A stretch of 13,694 nt of DNA from Actinomyces sp. Lineage in GTDB: Bacteria > Actinomycetota > Acidimicrobiia > Acidimicrobiales > Aldehydirespiratoraceae. The notes under the pieces were generated by a model that did not search any database, was not told the DNA's origin, and was given only the letters and a program-made list of their open reading frames with translations. The stretch lies in the NCBI GenBank assembly GCA_003697065.1, contig RFFY01000325.1, positions 1 through 13,694 of the forward strand. The letters run 5' to 3'. The position numbers were made by a program, and so were the translations under genes. Positions 6,202-13,006 of the stretch are shown piece after piece; within the stretch, counting starts at the first letter, position 1, and the number at the start of each line of letters is the position of its first letter.

Positions 6202-7229
6202 CGCCCCCACCGCGCCTCCCGTGGCCGCGTCTCGTCGACCTCGCCGGCCGCAACCTCCTGCGGGGTTGGACGCGGTCACTGCTCCCGATGACCATGCTCG
6301 GGCTGGTGTTGGCGCTGGCCTTCGTCATCGGCCCCGCATCCTTCGCCACCCACCTTCGCCAGGAGGCATCCCGCAGCGACCACGGCGCCAACGTCGTCAT
6401 CGCCAGATCGGAGAGCGGCATCGACAGATCCACCTGTGAGCGGCTACGTGGCAACCCCGCGATCGCCGAGTCGGGCTCGAGCCGGTTCATCGCCACCCGG
6501 GAGATCCGACCCGGGCTCCGCGTACCGTCCGGTGGCATCACCTTGGGCATGCTTCGCCTGCTCACGCAGGCGGACACGGTCCGGGCCGCACCGGGGCAGC
6601 CCATCCTCGGGGCCGAGCTCGCGGATCGGCTCCACGTCAGCCCGGCGACGGGACATGTGGTCTTGCCACGCTCGGGTCCGCGCACCGAGAACGTCGACGG
6701 GTGGACCCTCGAGGTGGAGCCCCCTGTCTCGGTCGCCGACGACTGTTGGGTGGAGATGATGGCCTGGGCCTATCCGGCGGGCGTCGACATCGTGACCGCA
6801 GCGCTCCTTCCCACGAGCCCCGATGTCGTCGTCACCGCCTTGATGTTCGACGGTGGGCCGCGGGCTTTTCCCGCCTCACGCGTCGACCTCGCCGTGGGCA
6901 CGGCCGCCCTCGCCGCGGCCCTGGTCACGCTGGTGGGTCTGCGGCTCCACCGGGGCGACCTCGCTCTGTACCGCACCCTGGGGTTCCGCCGAATCGACGC
7001 CGCTCTCGCGGTCCTGATCGAGGTCCTCGCCGTCACCGGATCGACGCTCGCGCTCGTCCTCGCCGCGTGGACAGTCGGCGAAGGCGACCCCCTTCCGCGC
7101 TCGGCGATCCTGTCGGCATGGGCGGTCCTCGCCGCGGCCCTGGCGTCGACCATCGTCGTCGCCACGCTGGGGTTGGCGATCGTCGGCCGCGATCGCCGCA
7201 TCGTCGCGATCATCCGCGAGGGATCGTGA
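6198..7229 (+). CDS. FtsX/MacB-like ABC transporter permease
   Basis: 343 residues with the topology of the MacB/FtsX family: one transmembrane helix near the N-terminus (about 28-50), an extracytoplasmic domain of about 175 residues (52-227, containing Cys80 and Cys183), then three helices (about 229-249, 270-292, 302-328). Between the second and third helices the cytoplasmic loop LALYRTLGFRRIDAAL (255-270) matches the family's coupling segment (typically R..LG....). The extracytoplasmic domain is shorter than in classical MacB. Such permeases do not carry substrates through a channel; they use mechanical motion to extrude molecules from the membrane or outer face, or to activate wall hydrolases. 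With the adaptor and lipoprotein it would form an envelope complex. The start overlaps the ATPase stop (GTGA). It is the last gene of the operon; a GC hairpin follows 22 bases after the stop. Confidence 0.85.
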   Translation: MTPPPRLPWPRLVDLAGRNLLRGWTRSLLPMTMLGLVLALAFVIGPASFATHLRQEASRSDHGANVVIARSESGIDRSTCERLRGNPAIAESGSSRFIATREIRPGLRVPSGGITLGMLRLLTQADTVRAAPGQPILGAELADRLHVSPATGHVVLPRSGPRTENVDGWTLEVEPPVSVADDCWVEMMAWAYPAGVDIVTAALLPTSPDVVVTALMFDGGPRAFPASRVDLAVGTAALAAALVTLVGLRLHRGDLALYRTLGFRRIDAALAVLIEVLAVTGSTLALVLAAWTVGEGDPLPRSAILSAWAVLAAALASTIVVATLGLAIVGRDRRIVAIIREGS

Positions 7230-7251
7230 CGGGCCGAACATCCTACCTCGA

Positions 7252-7265
7252 CCCCGTTCGCGGGG
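7252..7265 (+). terminator. Hairpin CCCCG-TTCG-CGGGG after the ABC operon
   Basis: A 5-bp GC stem with a TTCG loop, 22 bases beyond the permease stop. It is short and has no T-tract, so it is a weak terminator candidate. A second similar hairpin, CGCCC (7315-7319) and GGGCG (7325-7329) around TTCGC, stands 35 bases before the pirin start. Confidence 0.35.
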
Positions 7266-7354
7266 CCCTCGACCGCCCCTCACCCCACGGTCCCGGGCCC
7301 TCCCCGAGACGGCACGCCCTTCGCGGGCGGGAACATTTCAGACGTGAAGGGTGT

Positions 7355-7362
7355 AGAAGGGG
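7355..7362 (+). promoter_or_regulatory. Ribosome-binding site deciding the pirin start
   Basis: AGAAGGGGG immediately upstream of the ATG at 7365 is a purine-rich ribosome-binding site. It favours this ATG over the in-frame GTG at 7344, which has no such site. Confidence 0.65.
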
Positions 7363-7364
7363 GC

Positions 7365-8276
7365 ATGACCACAGCACCCGACCCGACCCTGCGGCCCCTC
7401 GCCGGCGTCGTCCCCGCCGTCGAGACCCTCGAGGGCGGCGGCTTTCGGGTGCACCGCCCCTTCCCGACGGGGCGGCTCGAGCTGCTCGACCCCTTCTTGT
7501 TGCTCGACGAGATGGGCCCCACCGACTACCGCCCGGGAGAGGCCGTCGGCGCGCCCGATCATCCCCATCGGGGCTTCGAGACCGTGACCTACCTCCTCGA
7601 GGGCGAGTTCGAGCACCGCGACTCCCACGGTGGTCACGGGGTGATCGGCCCCGGCGGGGTCCAGTGGATGACGGCGGGCGCGGGCGTCGTCCACTCCGAG
7701 ATGCCATCCGAACGGATCCGGCGCCACGGGGGTCGGGTGCACGGCTTCCAGATCTGGGTGAACCTGCCGGCCGCCGACAAGATGATCCCGCCGCGCTACC
7801 AGAGCCTCACCGCCGCCGATCTGCCCACGGTCGAAGGCGACGCCTGGCGTCTGCGCCTCGTCGCCGGTGAGCTGGCCGGTCGGCGGGGTCCCGCCGCCAC
7901 CCGCACCCCGGTCGCCGTCGCCCATCTCGTCGTCGAACCGGGCGGCGTGGCCCGCCTCGACGTGCCCGCCGACCACAACGTCGGTCTCTACGTCTTCGCC
8001 GGCGGAGCCACGGTACCCACCGGCGCCGGCGCGTCGACCCCGGTGGGCACCCACGAGCTGGCGGTGTGGCACCGTGCCGGCGGGGGCGTGGTGGTCGAAG
8101 GACCCCCCACCGCCGACCGGGAGGTCGAGGCCCTCGTCCTGGCCGGCGCGCCCCTGGGCGAACCCGTCGCCCGCTACGGCCCCTTCGTCATGACCACCCG
8201 CCAGGAGCTCATCGAGGCGATCGACGACTTCCAGGCCGGGCGGATGGGCACCATCGCCCCGACCGGCTCCGCCTGA
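7365..8276 (+). CDS. Pirin family protein
   Basis: 303-residue double cupin. The N-terminal cupin holds the metal-binding set of pirins: HPHRGFET (His66, His68) and VVHSEMP (His110, Glu112), which bind Fe or another divalent metal. Also typical are LLLDEMGP (46-52), TYLLEGEFEHRDS (75-87) and HGFQIWVNLP (126-135). The second cupin (about 180-270) lacks an obvious metal site, as usual. Characterised bacterial pirins include quercetin 2,3-dioxygenases and a regulator of pyruvate dehydrogenase, so the exact activity cannot be read from sequence. The gene is monocistronic in appearance: it follows the ABC operon after 135 bases with two hairpins between, and is convergent with the GDPD-like gene. 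Confidence 0.92.
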   Translation: MTTAPDPTLRPLAGVVPAVETLEGGGFRVHRPFPTGRLELLDPFLLLDEMGPTDYRPGEAVGAPDHPHRGFETVTYLLEGEFEHRDSHGGHGVIGPGGVQWMTAGAGVVHSEMPSERIRRHGGRVHGFQIWVNLPAADKMIPPRYQSLTAADLPTVEGDAWRLRLVAGELAGRRGPAATRTPVAVAHLVVEPGGVARLDVPADHNVGLYVFAGGATVPTGAGASTPVGTHELAVWHRAGGGVVVEGPPTADREVEALVLAGAPLGEPVARYGPFVMTTRQELIEAIDDFQAGRMGTIAPTGSA

Positions 8277-8313
8277 CCGCGGGTCCGCCCCACCCGCACC
8301 GGAGAGCCCGCGG
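8277..8313. terminator. Inverted repeat between convergent pirin and GDPD-like genes
   Basis: CCGCGGG (8277-8283) and CCCGCGG (8307-8313) are perfect 7-bp inverted arms 23 bases apart, starting directly at the pirin stop. A second small hairpin, CGCCT-CAGG-AGGCG, covers the stop of the GDPD-like gene (about 8327-8340). They may terminate both transcripts; there is no T-tract. Confidence 0.35.
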
Positions 8314-8329
8314 GGCCCAAAGCGGCGCC

Positions 8330-8983
8330 TCAGGAGGCGGCGAAACGCTCGGGATGGTCGACGATCAGTCCGTCGACGCCCCACGCCACCAGCTTCCCGG
8401 CGGTCGCCGGGTCGTCCACGCCCCAGGTCCACACGTGGCCGTGGTGGCGCCCCAGGGCCCGCACCGTCGGGGCGTCGAGCAGGCCCTGGTGCACGACGGC
8501 GCCTTCGCCGCGGCGGGGCCGCAGGCGCCGGCTCAGGGACAGCTGCCAGCGCCGGCCGATCGAGCGCAGCAGGCCCGTGCCCCGACGGCGACGGGCGATC
8601 ACCCCGAGCTGCCACCACGCACGCGCCGAGACGACCACGTCGAGGTCGGCGGGCAGGGCCCGCGCCACCCGGGCGGCGGTCGACGGCCATCCCCCCTTGA
8701 GGTCGACGAGGAGGGCGACCCCGTGTTCGAGCGCCGTCGCCACCACCTCCTCCAGGGTCGGCGCCGGCCGGACCGGCACCCGTCTCGGTCCCTCGAACCA
8801 CCACCCGAGGAGGGGCAGGCGGCGGGGGTGGCGGGCCTCGAGGCGGGATCCCCGTCGGCGGACGTCGACCTCCACCCGGTCGACCAGGGGGGCGACGGCC
8901 ACCAGGTGCCGGAGATCGTTGCCACCCCGGTGGGCGACCAACTCGACCCCCGGTGGCGGCCTCGACGCAGGGAACGGGTCCAC
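8330..8983 (-). CDS. Glycerophosphodiester phosphodiesterase-like protein
   Basis: 217 residues, TIM-barrel GDPD family, shorter than many members. Motifs: VAHRGG (His18, Arg19), RVEVDV (metal ligands Glu38 and Asp40), EARHPRR (His52, the second catalytic His), LLVDLKGG (Asp94, Lys96), HVWTWGVDD (182-191) and the terminal WGVDGLIVDHPE (201-212), which is the family's usual ending. Two departures are visible: the ENT triplet that normally follows HRG is missing, and Asp94 stands where the family usually has Glu. The catalytic His pair is kept, so activity on glycerophosphodiesters is plausible but not certain. I chose the GTG at 8983, close to the first barrel strand; an ATG at 9091 would add 36 residues of Arg/Gly/Pro-rich sequence and cover a stretch of short repeats that looks like promoter DNA. 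Convergent with the pirin gene and divergent from nrdA. Confidence 0.78.
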   Translation of the reverse strand: MDPFPASRPPPGVELVAHRGGNDLRHLVAVAPLVDRVEVDVRRRGSRLEARHPRRLPLLGWWFEGPRRVPVRPAPTLEEVVATALEHGVALLVDLKGGWPSTAARVARALPADLDVVVSARAWWQLGVIARRRRGTGLLRSIGRRWQLSLSRRLRPRRGEGAVVHQGLLDAPTVRALGRHHGHVWTWGVDDPATAGKLVAWGVDGLIVDHPERFAAS

Positions 8984-8996
8984 AGCGCGGGACGCT

Positions 8997-9060
8997 ATCT
9001 CCCCGAGAGATCTCCACGGGCTCCCCGAGATCACGGCCCCGGCCCCGGGATCTCCCCGGA
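8997..9060. repeat. Three copies of a CTCCCCG-type motif upstream of the GDPD-like gene
   Basis: ATCTCCCCGAGAGAT (8997-9011) is an inverted repeat with 5-bp arms; CTCCCCGAGAT follows at 9021-9031 and GATCTCCCCGG at 9049-9059. They lie just upstream of the chosen GTG start of the GDPD-like gene and could be operator sites, or coding DNA if the longer start is used. Confidence 0.3.
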
Positions 9061-9271
9061 CCGCGCCGGCCCCACGACGACGAGGAGGCATGGAGGCCCC
9101 GCCGCCCGGGCGGTGACGACGACCCGAGACGGGGGCAGGTCGTCCGGGCGACGGGGCCGGTGCGACGGGAACAACCCACCGGCCCCCGCTTCGCCACGAG
9201 GGTCCGCCCCGCGACCCTCCGCCCCCACGCCCCGCCGTCCCGGGCCACGCGCGCCGTCACGATTTTGCCTC

Positions 9272-9301
9272 TTGACGCGGGTGTAGTTACGCGTCTGTAA
9301 T
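9272..9301 (+). promoter_or_regulatory. nrdAB promoter, TTGACG-N18-TGTAAT
   Basis: TTGACG (9272-9277) matches the -35 consensus at five of six bases and TGTAAT (9296-9301) matches the -10 at five of six, with an 18-bp spacer. This is the clearest sigma-70-type promoter in the window and lies in its most AT-rich intergenic stretch. Transcription would begin near 9308, giving a leader of about 130 bases before nrdA. Confidence 0.6.
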
Positions 9302-9314
9302 TACGAACCCGTGA
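9273..9314. promoter_or_regulatory. 14-bp repeat array and palindromes over the nrdAB promoter
   Basis: Read in 14-bp rows from 9273 the sequence is TGACGCGGGTGTAG, TTACGCGTCTGTAA, TTACGAACCCGTGA. Rows one and two agree at 10 of 14 positions, rows two and three at 9. The strongest direct repeat is TGTAGTTACG / TGTAATTACG (9282-9291, 9296-9305). An inverted repeat GACGCG-N10-CGCGTC (9274-9295) lies between the -35 and -10, and the palindrome GTAATTAC (9297-9304) overlaps the -10. A repressor bound here would block RNA polymerase. NrdR is the known regulator of such operons, but the sites do not match the usual NrdR box clearly. Confidence 0.5.
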
Positions 9315-9353
9315 GCATCTGATCGCTGCCAGCGACGCCAGCGGACGGCTTGC

Positions 9354-9371
9354 GGGCCCGGGGACGGGCCC
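9354..9371 (+). other. Hairpin with GNRA-type loop in the nrdA leader
   Basis: GGGCCCG (9354-9360) and CGGGCCC (9365-9371) form a perfect 7-bp GC stem around GGGA, a GNRA-type tetraloop. It would be very stable in the mRNA and lies about 66 bases before the nrdA start. It could stabilise the message or act as a pause or attenuation element; it has no T-tract. Confidence 0.5.
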
Positions 9372-9437
9372 ACGGCCCCCCTCGGACACCACCGGCGACA
9401 CGACGGCCCCACACCCGGGGCGAGGGGAACCCCAGAC

Positions 9438-11894
9438 ATGGCGCTCACCGACGATCGACTCACCCCCGTCGACGACACGACGACCACCGCCGAGCCCGTC
9501 ACCCGCATGCGGGTACGCAAGCGCAACGGCAACCTCGAACCGGTCGACGTCAACAAGATCGTCAACGCCGTGGCCCGTTGCTGCGAGGGCCTCACCGGCG
9601 TCGACCCCATGGTCGTCGCCACCCGCACCATCGCCGCCTTGGCCGACGGGGCCACCACCCGTGAACTCGACGAGCTGTCCATCCGTACCGCGGCCGGGCT
9701 CATCGTCACCGAACCCAACTACTCGCGCCTCGCCGCCCGCCTGCTGGCCACCTACATCGACAAGGAGGTGCGCAACCAGAACGTCCCCTGGTTCTCCGAG
9801 TCCGTCGCTCTGGGCCACCGCCTCGGCCTCATCAGCGACACGGTCGCCGACTTCGTCACCACCCACGCCCCCACCCTGAACGCCGCCGTCAACTCCCAGC
9901 GCGACCGCAACTTCGAGTTCTTCGGCCTGCGCACGGTCTACGACCGCTACCTGCTGCGCCACCCCGAGAGCCGCCTGGTCATCGAGACGCCCCAGTACTT
10001 CTTCCTGCGGGTGGCGTGCGGACTCGCCACCGACCCCGACGAGGCCGTCCGCTTCTACGACCTCATGTCGTCGCTGGCCTACCTGCCCTCGAGCCCCACC
10101 CTGTTCAACTCGGGCACCAGCCATCCCCAGATGTCGAGCTGCTACCTGCTCGACTCCCCCGACGACTCCCTCGAGGGCATCTACAAGCGCTACACCGACA
10201 TCGCCATGCTGTCGAAGTTCGCCGGCGGGATCGGCGTGGCCTGGCACCGGATCCGCTCCAAGGGCTCCCTCATCCGGGGGACCAACGGCTTGTCCAACGG
10301 CATCGTGCCCTGGCTCAAGACCCTCGATTCGTCGGTGGCGGCCGTCAACCAGGGGGGCCGCCGCAAGGGGGCGGCCTGTGTGTACCTCGAGACCTGGCAC
10401 GCCGACATCGAGCAGTTCCTCGAGCTGCGCGACAACACCGGCGACCACAACCGCCGCACCCACAACATCAACCTCGCCAACTGGATCCCCGACCTGTTCA
10501 TGGAACGGGTCGAAAAGGACTGGCAGTGGTCCCTGTTCGACCCCAAGAAGGTGCCGCATCTCGTCGACCTCTACGGCGAGGAGTTCCGCGTCGCCTACGA
10601 GGCGGCCGAGGCCGACGGGCTCTACGAACGCCAGGTCCCCGCCCGCCAGCTCTACTCGCGCATGATGCGCACCCTGGCCGAGACCGGCAACGGCTGGATG
10701 ACCTTCAAGGACGCCGCCAACACCAAGTGCAACCAGACCGGCCCCGACCCCGACGGTGACACCAACGCCCGCGACCGGGTCGTGCACCTGTCGAACCTGT
10801 GCACCGAGATCCTCGAGGTCACCTCGGCGTCGGAGACCGCCGTGTGCAACCTCGGCTCGGTCAACCTCGGCGCCTTCGTCGAGACCACCCCCGACGGCAT
10901 CACCGCCTTCGACTTCACCCGCCTGGGCGAGGTCGTCCGCACCGTCGTGCCCTTCCTCGACCGGGTGATCGACATCAACTACTACCCGACCCCCGAGGCC
11001 GCCGCGTCCAACGCCCGGTGGCGCCCCGTGGGCCTGGGCCTCATGGGCCTCCAGGACGTCTTCTTCAAGATGGGCCTGCCCTTCGACGCCCCCGCCGCCC
11101 GCGACCTCTCGCGGCGCATCTCCGAGGAGATCTACTTCAACGCCCTGTGGGCCTCCACCGACCTGGCCGAGGCCCACGGGCCGCATCCGGCCTTCGCCTC
11201 GACCCGGGCCGCGGCGGGTCAGCTCCAGTTCGACCTGTGGGGCGTGGAGCCCTCCGACCCCGAGCGCTGGCAGCCCCTGCGCGAACGCATCGCCCGCCAC
11301 GGGCTGCGCAACTCCCTGCTCATCGCCATCGCCCCCACGGCCACCATCGCCTCCATCGCCGGGTGCTACGAGTGCATCGAGCCCCAGGTCTCCAACCTGT
11401 TCAAGCGCGAGACCCTCTCGGGCGAGTTCATGCAGATCAACCGCTACCTGGTGCGCGAGCTGCAGGCCCGGGGCCTGTGGGACGAGGCCATGATCGCCGA
11501 GATCAAGCGTCACGAGGGTTCGGTCGCCGCCATCGAGCGCATCCCCGAGGACCTGCGGGCCATCTACCGCACCGCCTGGGAGATCCCCATGCGCTCCCTC
11601 ATCGAGATGGCCGCCGACCGCGGGGCCTTCATCGACCAGTCCCAGTCGCTGAACCTGTTCATGGAGGCGCCCACCATCGGGAAGCTGTCCTCGATGTACA
11701 TGTACGCGTGGAAGCAGGGCCTCAAGACCACCTACTACCTGCGCTCGCGGCCGGCAACGCGGATCAACAAGACGACCCTCGGCACAGACGGCACCGGCGG
11801 CGGGGGCGACGGCGGCTCCCGGCGCACCTACTCCGACGCCGAGGTCATCGCCTGCTCCCTGGAGAACCCCGAGACCTGCGAGGCGTGCGACTGA
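9438..11894 (+). CDS. nrdA: Class Ia ribonucleoside-diphosphate reductase, alpha subunit
   Basis: 818 residues; reduces ribonucleoside diphosphates to deoxyribonucleotides with NrdB. An N-terminal ATP-cone (about 23-112, RVRKRNGNLEPVDVNKIV) gives allosteric on/off control by ATP/dATP. The ten-stranded barrel carries the redox pair Cys235 (QMSSCYLLDS) and Cys470 (ETAVCNLGSVNLG), the catalytic triad Asn453-Cys455-Glu457 in SNLCTEI, and the radical-relay tyrosines Tyr766 and Tyr767 in GLKTTYYLRS. A Gly-rich flexible tail (about 783-794) ends in CEACD (Cys814, Cys817), which passes reducing power from thioredoxin or glutaredoxin. All key residues are present. The ATG at 9438 follows GAGGGGAA at 9422-9429. 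The stop shares one base with the nrdB start (TGATG), so the two are coupled. Somewhat longer than the E. coli protein, mainly at the N-terminus and tail. Confidence 0.97.
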   Translation: MALTDDRLTPVDDTTTTAEPVTRMRVRKRNGNLEPVDVNKIVNAVARCCEGLTGVDPMVVATRTIAALADGATTRELDELSIRTAAGLIVTEPNYSRLAARLLATYIDKEVRNQNVPWFSESVALGHRLGLISDTVADFVTTHAPTLNAAVNSQRDRNFEFFGLRTVYDRYLLRHPESRLVIETPQYFFLRVACGLATDPDEAVRFYDLMSSLAYLPSSPTLFNSGTSHPQMSSCYLLDSPDDSLEGIYKRYTDIAMLSKFAGGIGVAWHRIRSKGSLIRGTNGLSNGIVPWLKTLDSSVAAVNQGGRRKGAACVYLETWHADIEQFLELRDNTGDHNRRTHNINLANWIPDLFMERVEKDWQWSLFDPKKVPHLVDLYGEEFRVAYEAAEADGLYERQVPARQLYSRMMRTLAETGNGWMTFKDAANTKCNQTGPDPDGDTNARDRVVHLSNLCTEILEVTSASETAVCNLGSVNLGAFVETTPDGITAFDFTRLGEVVRTVVPFLDRVIDINYYPTPEAAASNARWRPVGLGLMGLQDVFFKMGLPFDAPAARDLSRRISEEIYFNALWASTDLAEAHGPHPAFASTRAAAGQLQFDLWGVEPSDPERWQPLRERIARHGLRNSLLIAIAPTATIASIAGCYECIEPQVSNLFKRETLSGEFMQINRYLVRELQARGLWDEAMIAEIKRHEGSVAAIERIPEDLRAIYRTAWEIPMRSLIEMAADRGAFIDQSQSLNLFMEAPTIGKLSSMYMYAWKQGLKTTYYLRSRPATRINKTTLGTDGTGGGGDGGSRRTYSDAEVIACSLENPETCEACD

Positions 11895-13006
11895 TGGCCA
11901 TCACCGACGACACCCCCGTCCCCGTCCCCGTCCCTGTCGAGGCCGGCGCCGCCGGCGCGACCCCGCGGCCCGAGACCGCGCCGGGAGCCGACCCGCTCGG
12001 GCGCCGCCCCAACATCTTGGACCCCGGCTTCGACCTCACCCTGCGGCCCATGCGGTACCCGGCCTTCTACGAGATGTACCGCGACGCCATCAAGAACACC
12101 TGGACCGTCGACGAGATCGACTTCTCCGACGACCTCGTCGATCTGGACCGCAAGCTGTTGCCCGCCGAGCGTCACCTGGTGAACCGCCTCGTGGCGTTCT
12201 TCGCCACCGGCGACTCGATCGTGGCCAACAACCTCGTGCTGAACCTGTATCGGCACATCAACGCCCCCGAGGCGCGGATGTACCTGTCGCGTCAGCTCTA
12301 CGAGGAGGCCCTCCACGTCCAGTTCTACCTGACCCTGCTCGACAACTACATCCCCGACCTCGCCGAGCGGGAGGCCGCCTTCGCCGCCGTCGAGAACATC
12401 CCCTCCATCCGGGCCAAGGCCGAGTTCTGCTTCAAGTGGATGGCGGCGGTCGGCGACGAACCCCTCCGCGACGCCACCGACCGGCGGCGCTTCTTGATGA
12501 ACCTCATCTGCTTCGCCACCTGCATCGAGGGTCTCTTCTTCTTCGCCGCCTTCGCCTACGTCTACTTCCTGCGCTCCAAGGGCCTCCTCAACGGTCTGGC
12601 CGCCGGGACCAACTGGGTGTTCCGCGACGAGTCGATGCACATGAACTTCGCCCTGGCCGTCATCGACGTCGTACGCCGCGAGGAACCCGAGCTGTTCGAC
12701 GCCGAGATGGGCGAACGGATCACCGCCATGATCTGCGAAGCGGTCGACGCCGAGTACCAGTTCGCCTGCGACCTGCTGGGTCAGGGCGTGCCGGGCATGT
12801 CGGTGGCCGACACCCGCTCCTACCTCGAGTACGTCGCCGACCAGCGCCTCGCCCAGCTCGGGCTCCCCAAGCACTTCGGGTCCTCCAACCCCTTCGCCTT
12901 CATGGAGCTCCAGGACGTCCAGGAGCTGTCGAACTTCTTCGAGCGCACCGTGTCGGCCTACCAGGTCGGCGTCGACGGCGACGTCACCTTCGACGAGGAC
13001 TTCTGA
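11894..13006 (+). CDS. nrdB: Class Ia ribonucleoside-diphosphate reductase, beta subunit
   Basis: 370 residues, ferritin-like R2 subunit that makes and stores the tyrosyl radical. Metal ligands and radical site by alignment of motifs: Asp107 (FFATGDSIV), Glu138 and His141 (YEEALHVQFY), Tyr145 as the radical tyrosine four residues after His141, Glu212 (CIEGLFFF), Glu246 and His249 (FRDESMH). This is a standard tyrosine-type diiron (or Mn/Fe) centre, not a tyrosine-less class Ic one. The first 40 residues are a variable tail with a Pro-Val repeat encoded by four CCCGTC-like hexamers (11915-11938). The C-terminus VTFDEDF supplies the peptide that docks on NrdA. The start overlaps the nrdA stop by one base. 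The 3' end overlaps a convergent gene by 23 bases. Confidence 0.97.
   Translation: MAITDDTPVPVPVPVEAGAAGATPRPETAPGADPLGRRPNILDPGFDLTLRPMRYPAFYEMYRDAIKNTWTVDEIDFSDDLVDLDRKLLPAERHLVNRLVAFFATGDSIVANNLVLNLYRHINAPEARMYLSRQLYEEALHVQFYLTLLDNYIPDLAEREAAFAAVENIPSIRAKAEFCFKWMAAVGDEPLRDATDRRRFLMNLICFATCIEGLFFFAAFAYVYFLRSKGLLNGLAAGTNWVFRDESMHMNFALAVIDVVRREEPELFDAEMGERITAMICEAVDAEYQFACDLLGQGVPGMSVADTRSYLEYVADQRLAQLGLPKHFGSSNPFAFMELQDVQELSNFFERTVSAYQVGVDGDVTFDEDF
11915..11938 (+). repeat. Hexanucleotide repeat in the nrdB N-terminal coding region
   Basis: CCCGTC is repeated three times, with a fourth copy reading CCTGTC. It encodes Pro-Val pairs in the non-conserved N-terminal tail of NrdB. Copy number could change without shifting the frame. 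Confidence 0.6.

Larger units (their letters stand above)
9092..9437. other. Intergenic region upstream of nrdA
   Basis: 346 bases with no gene I can support. The left part (9092-9260) is GC-rich and featureless. The middle holds a sharp local AT rise with the nrdA promoter and repeats (9261-9314). The right part is a leader of about 130 bases containing a strong hairpin (9354-9371) and the nrdA ribosome-binding site. I looked for a B12-box or other riboswitch core in the leader and found none. Confidence 0.7.

Noticed and set aside
9302..9437. Cobalamin riboswitch before nrdA
   Set aside because: Some actinobacterial class Ia operons have one, but no B12-box-like core was found and the leader of about 130 bases is short for it.
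7338..11513. A 1391-residue open frame on the - strand
   Set aside because: It runs antisense through the pirin gene, the nrd leader and most of nrdA. Its Gly/Val/Asp/Glu/His-rich composition is what antisense of GC-ending codons gives, and it has no domain-like motif.
10799..11893. Extension of the nrdB frame far upstream of 11894
   Set aside because: The frame is open across nrdA but reads as Arg/Pro/Gly filler; the ATG at 11894 overlapping the nrdA stop is the natural start.
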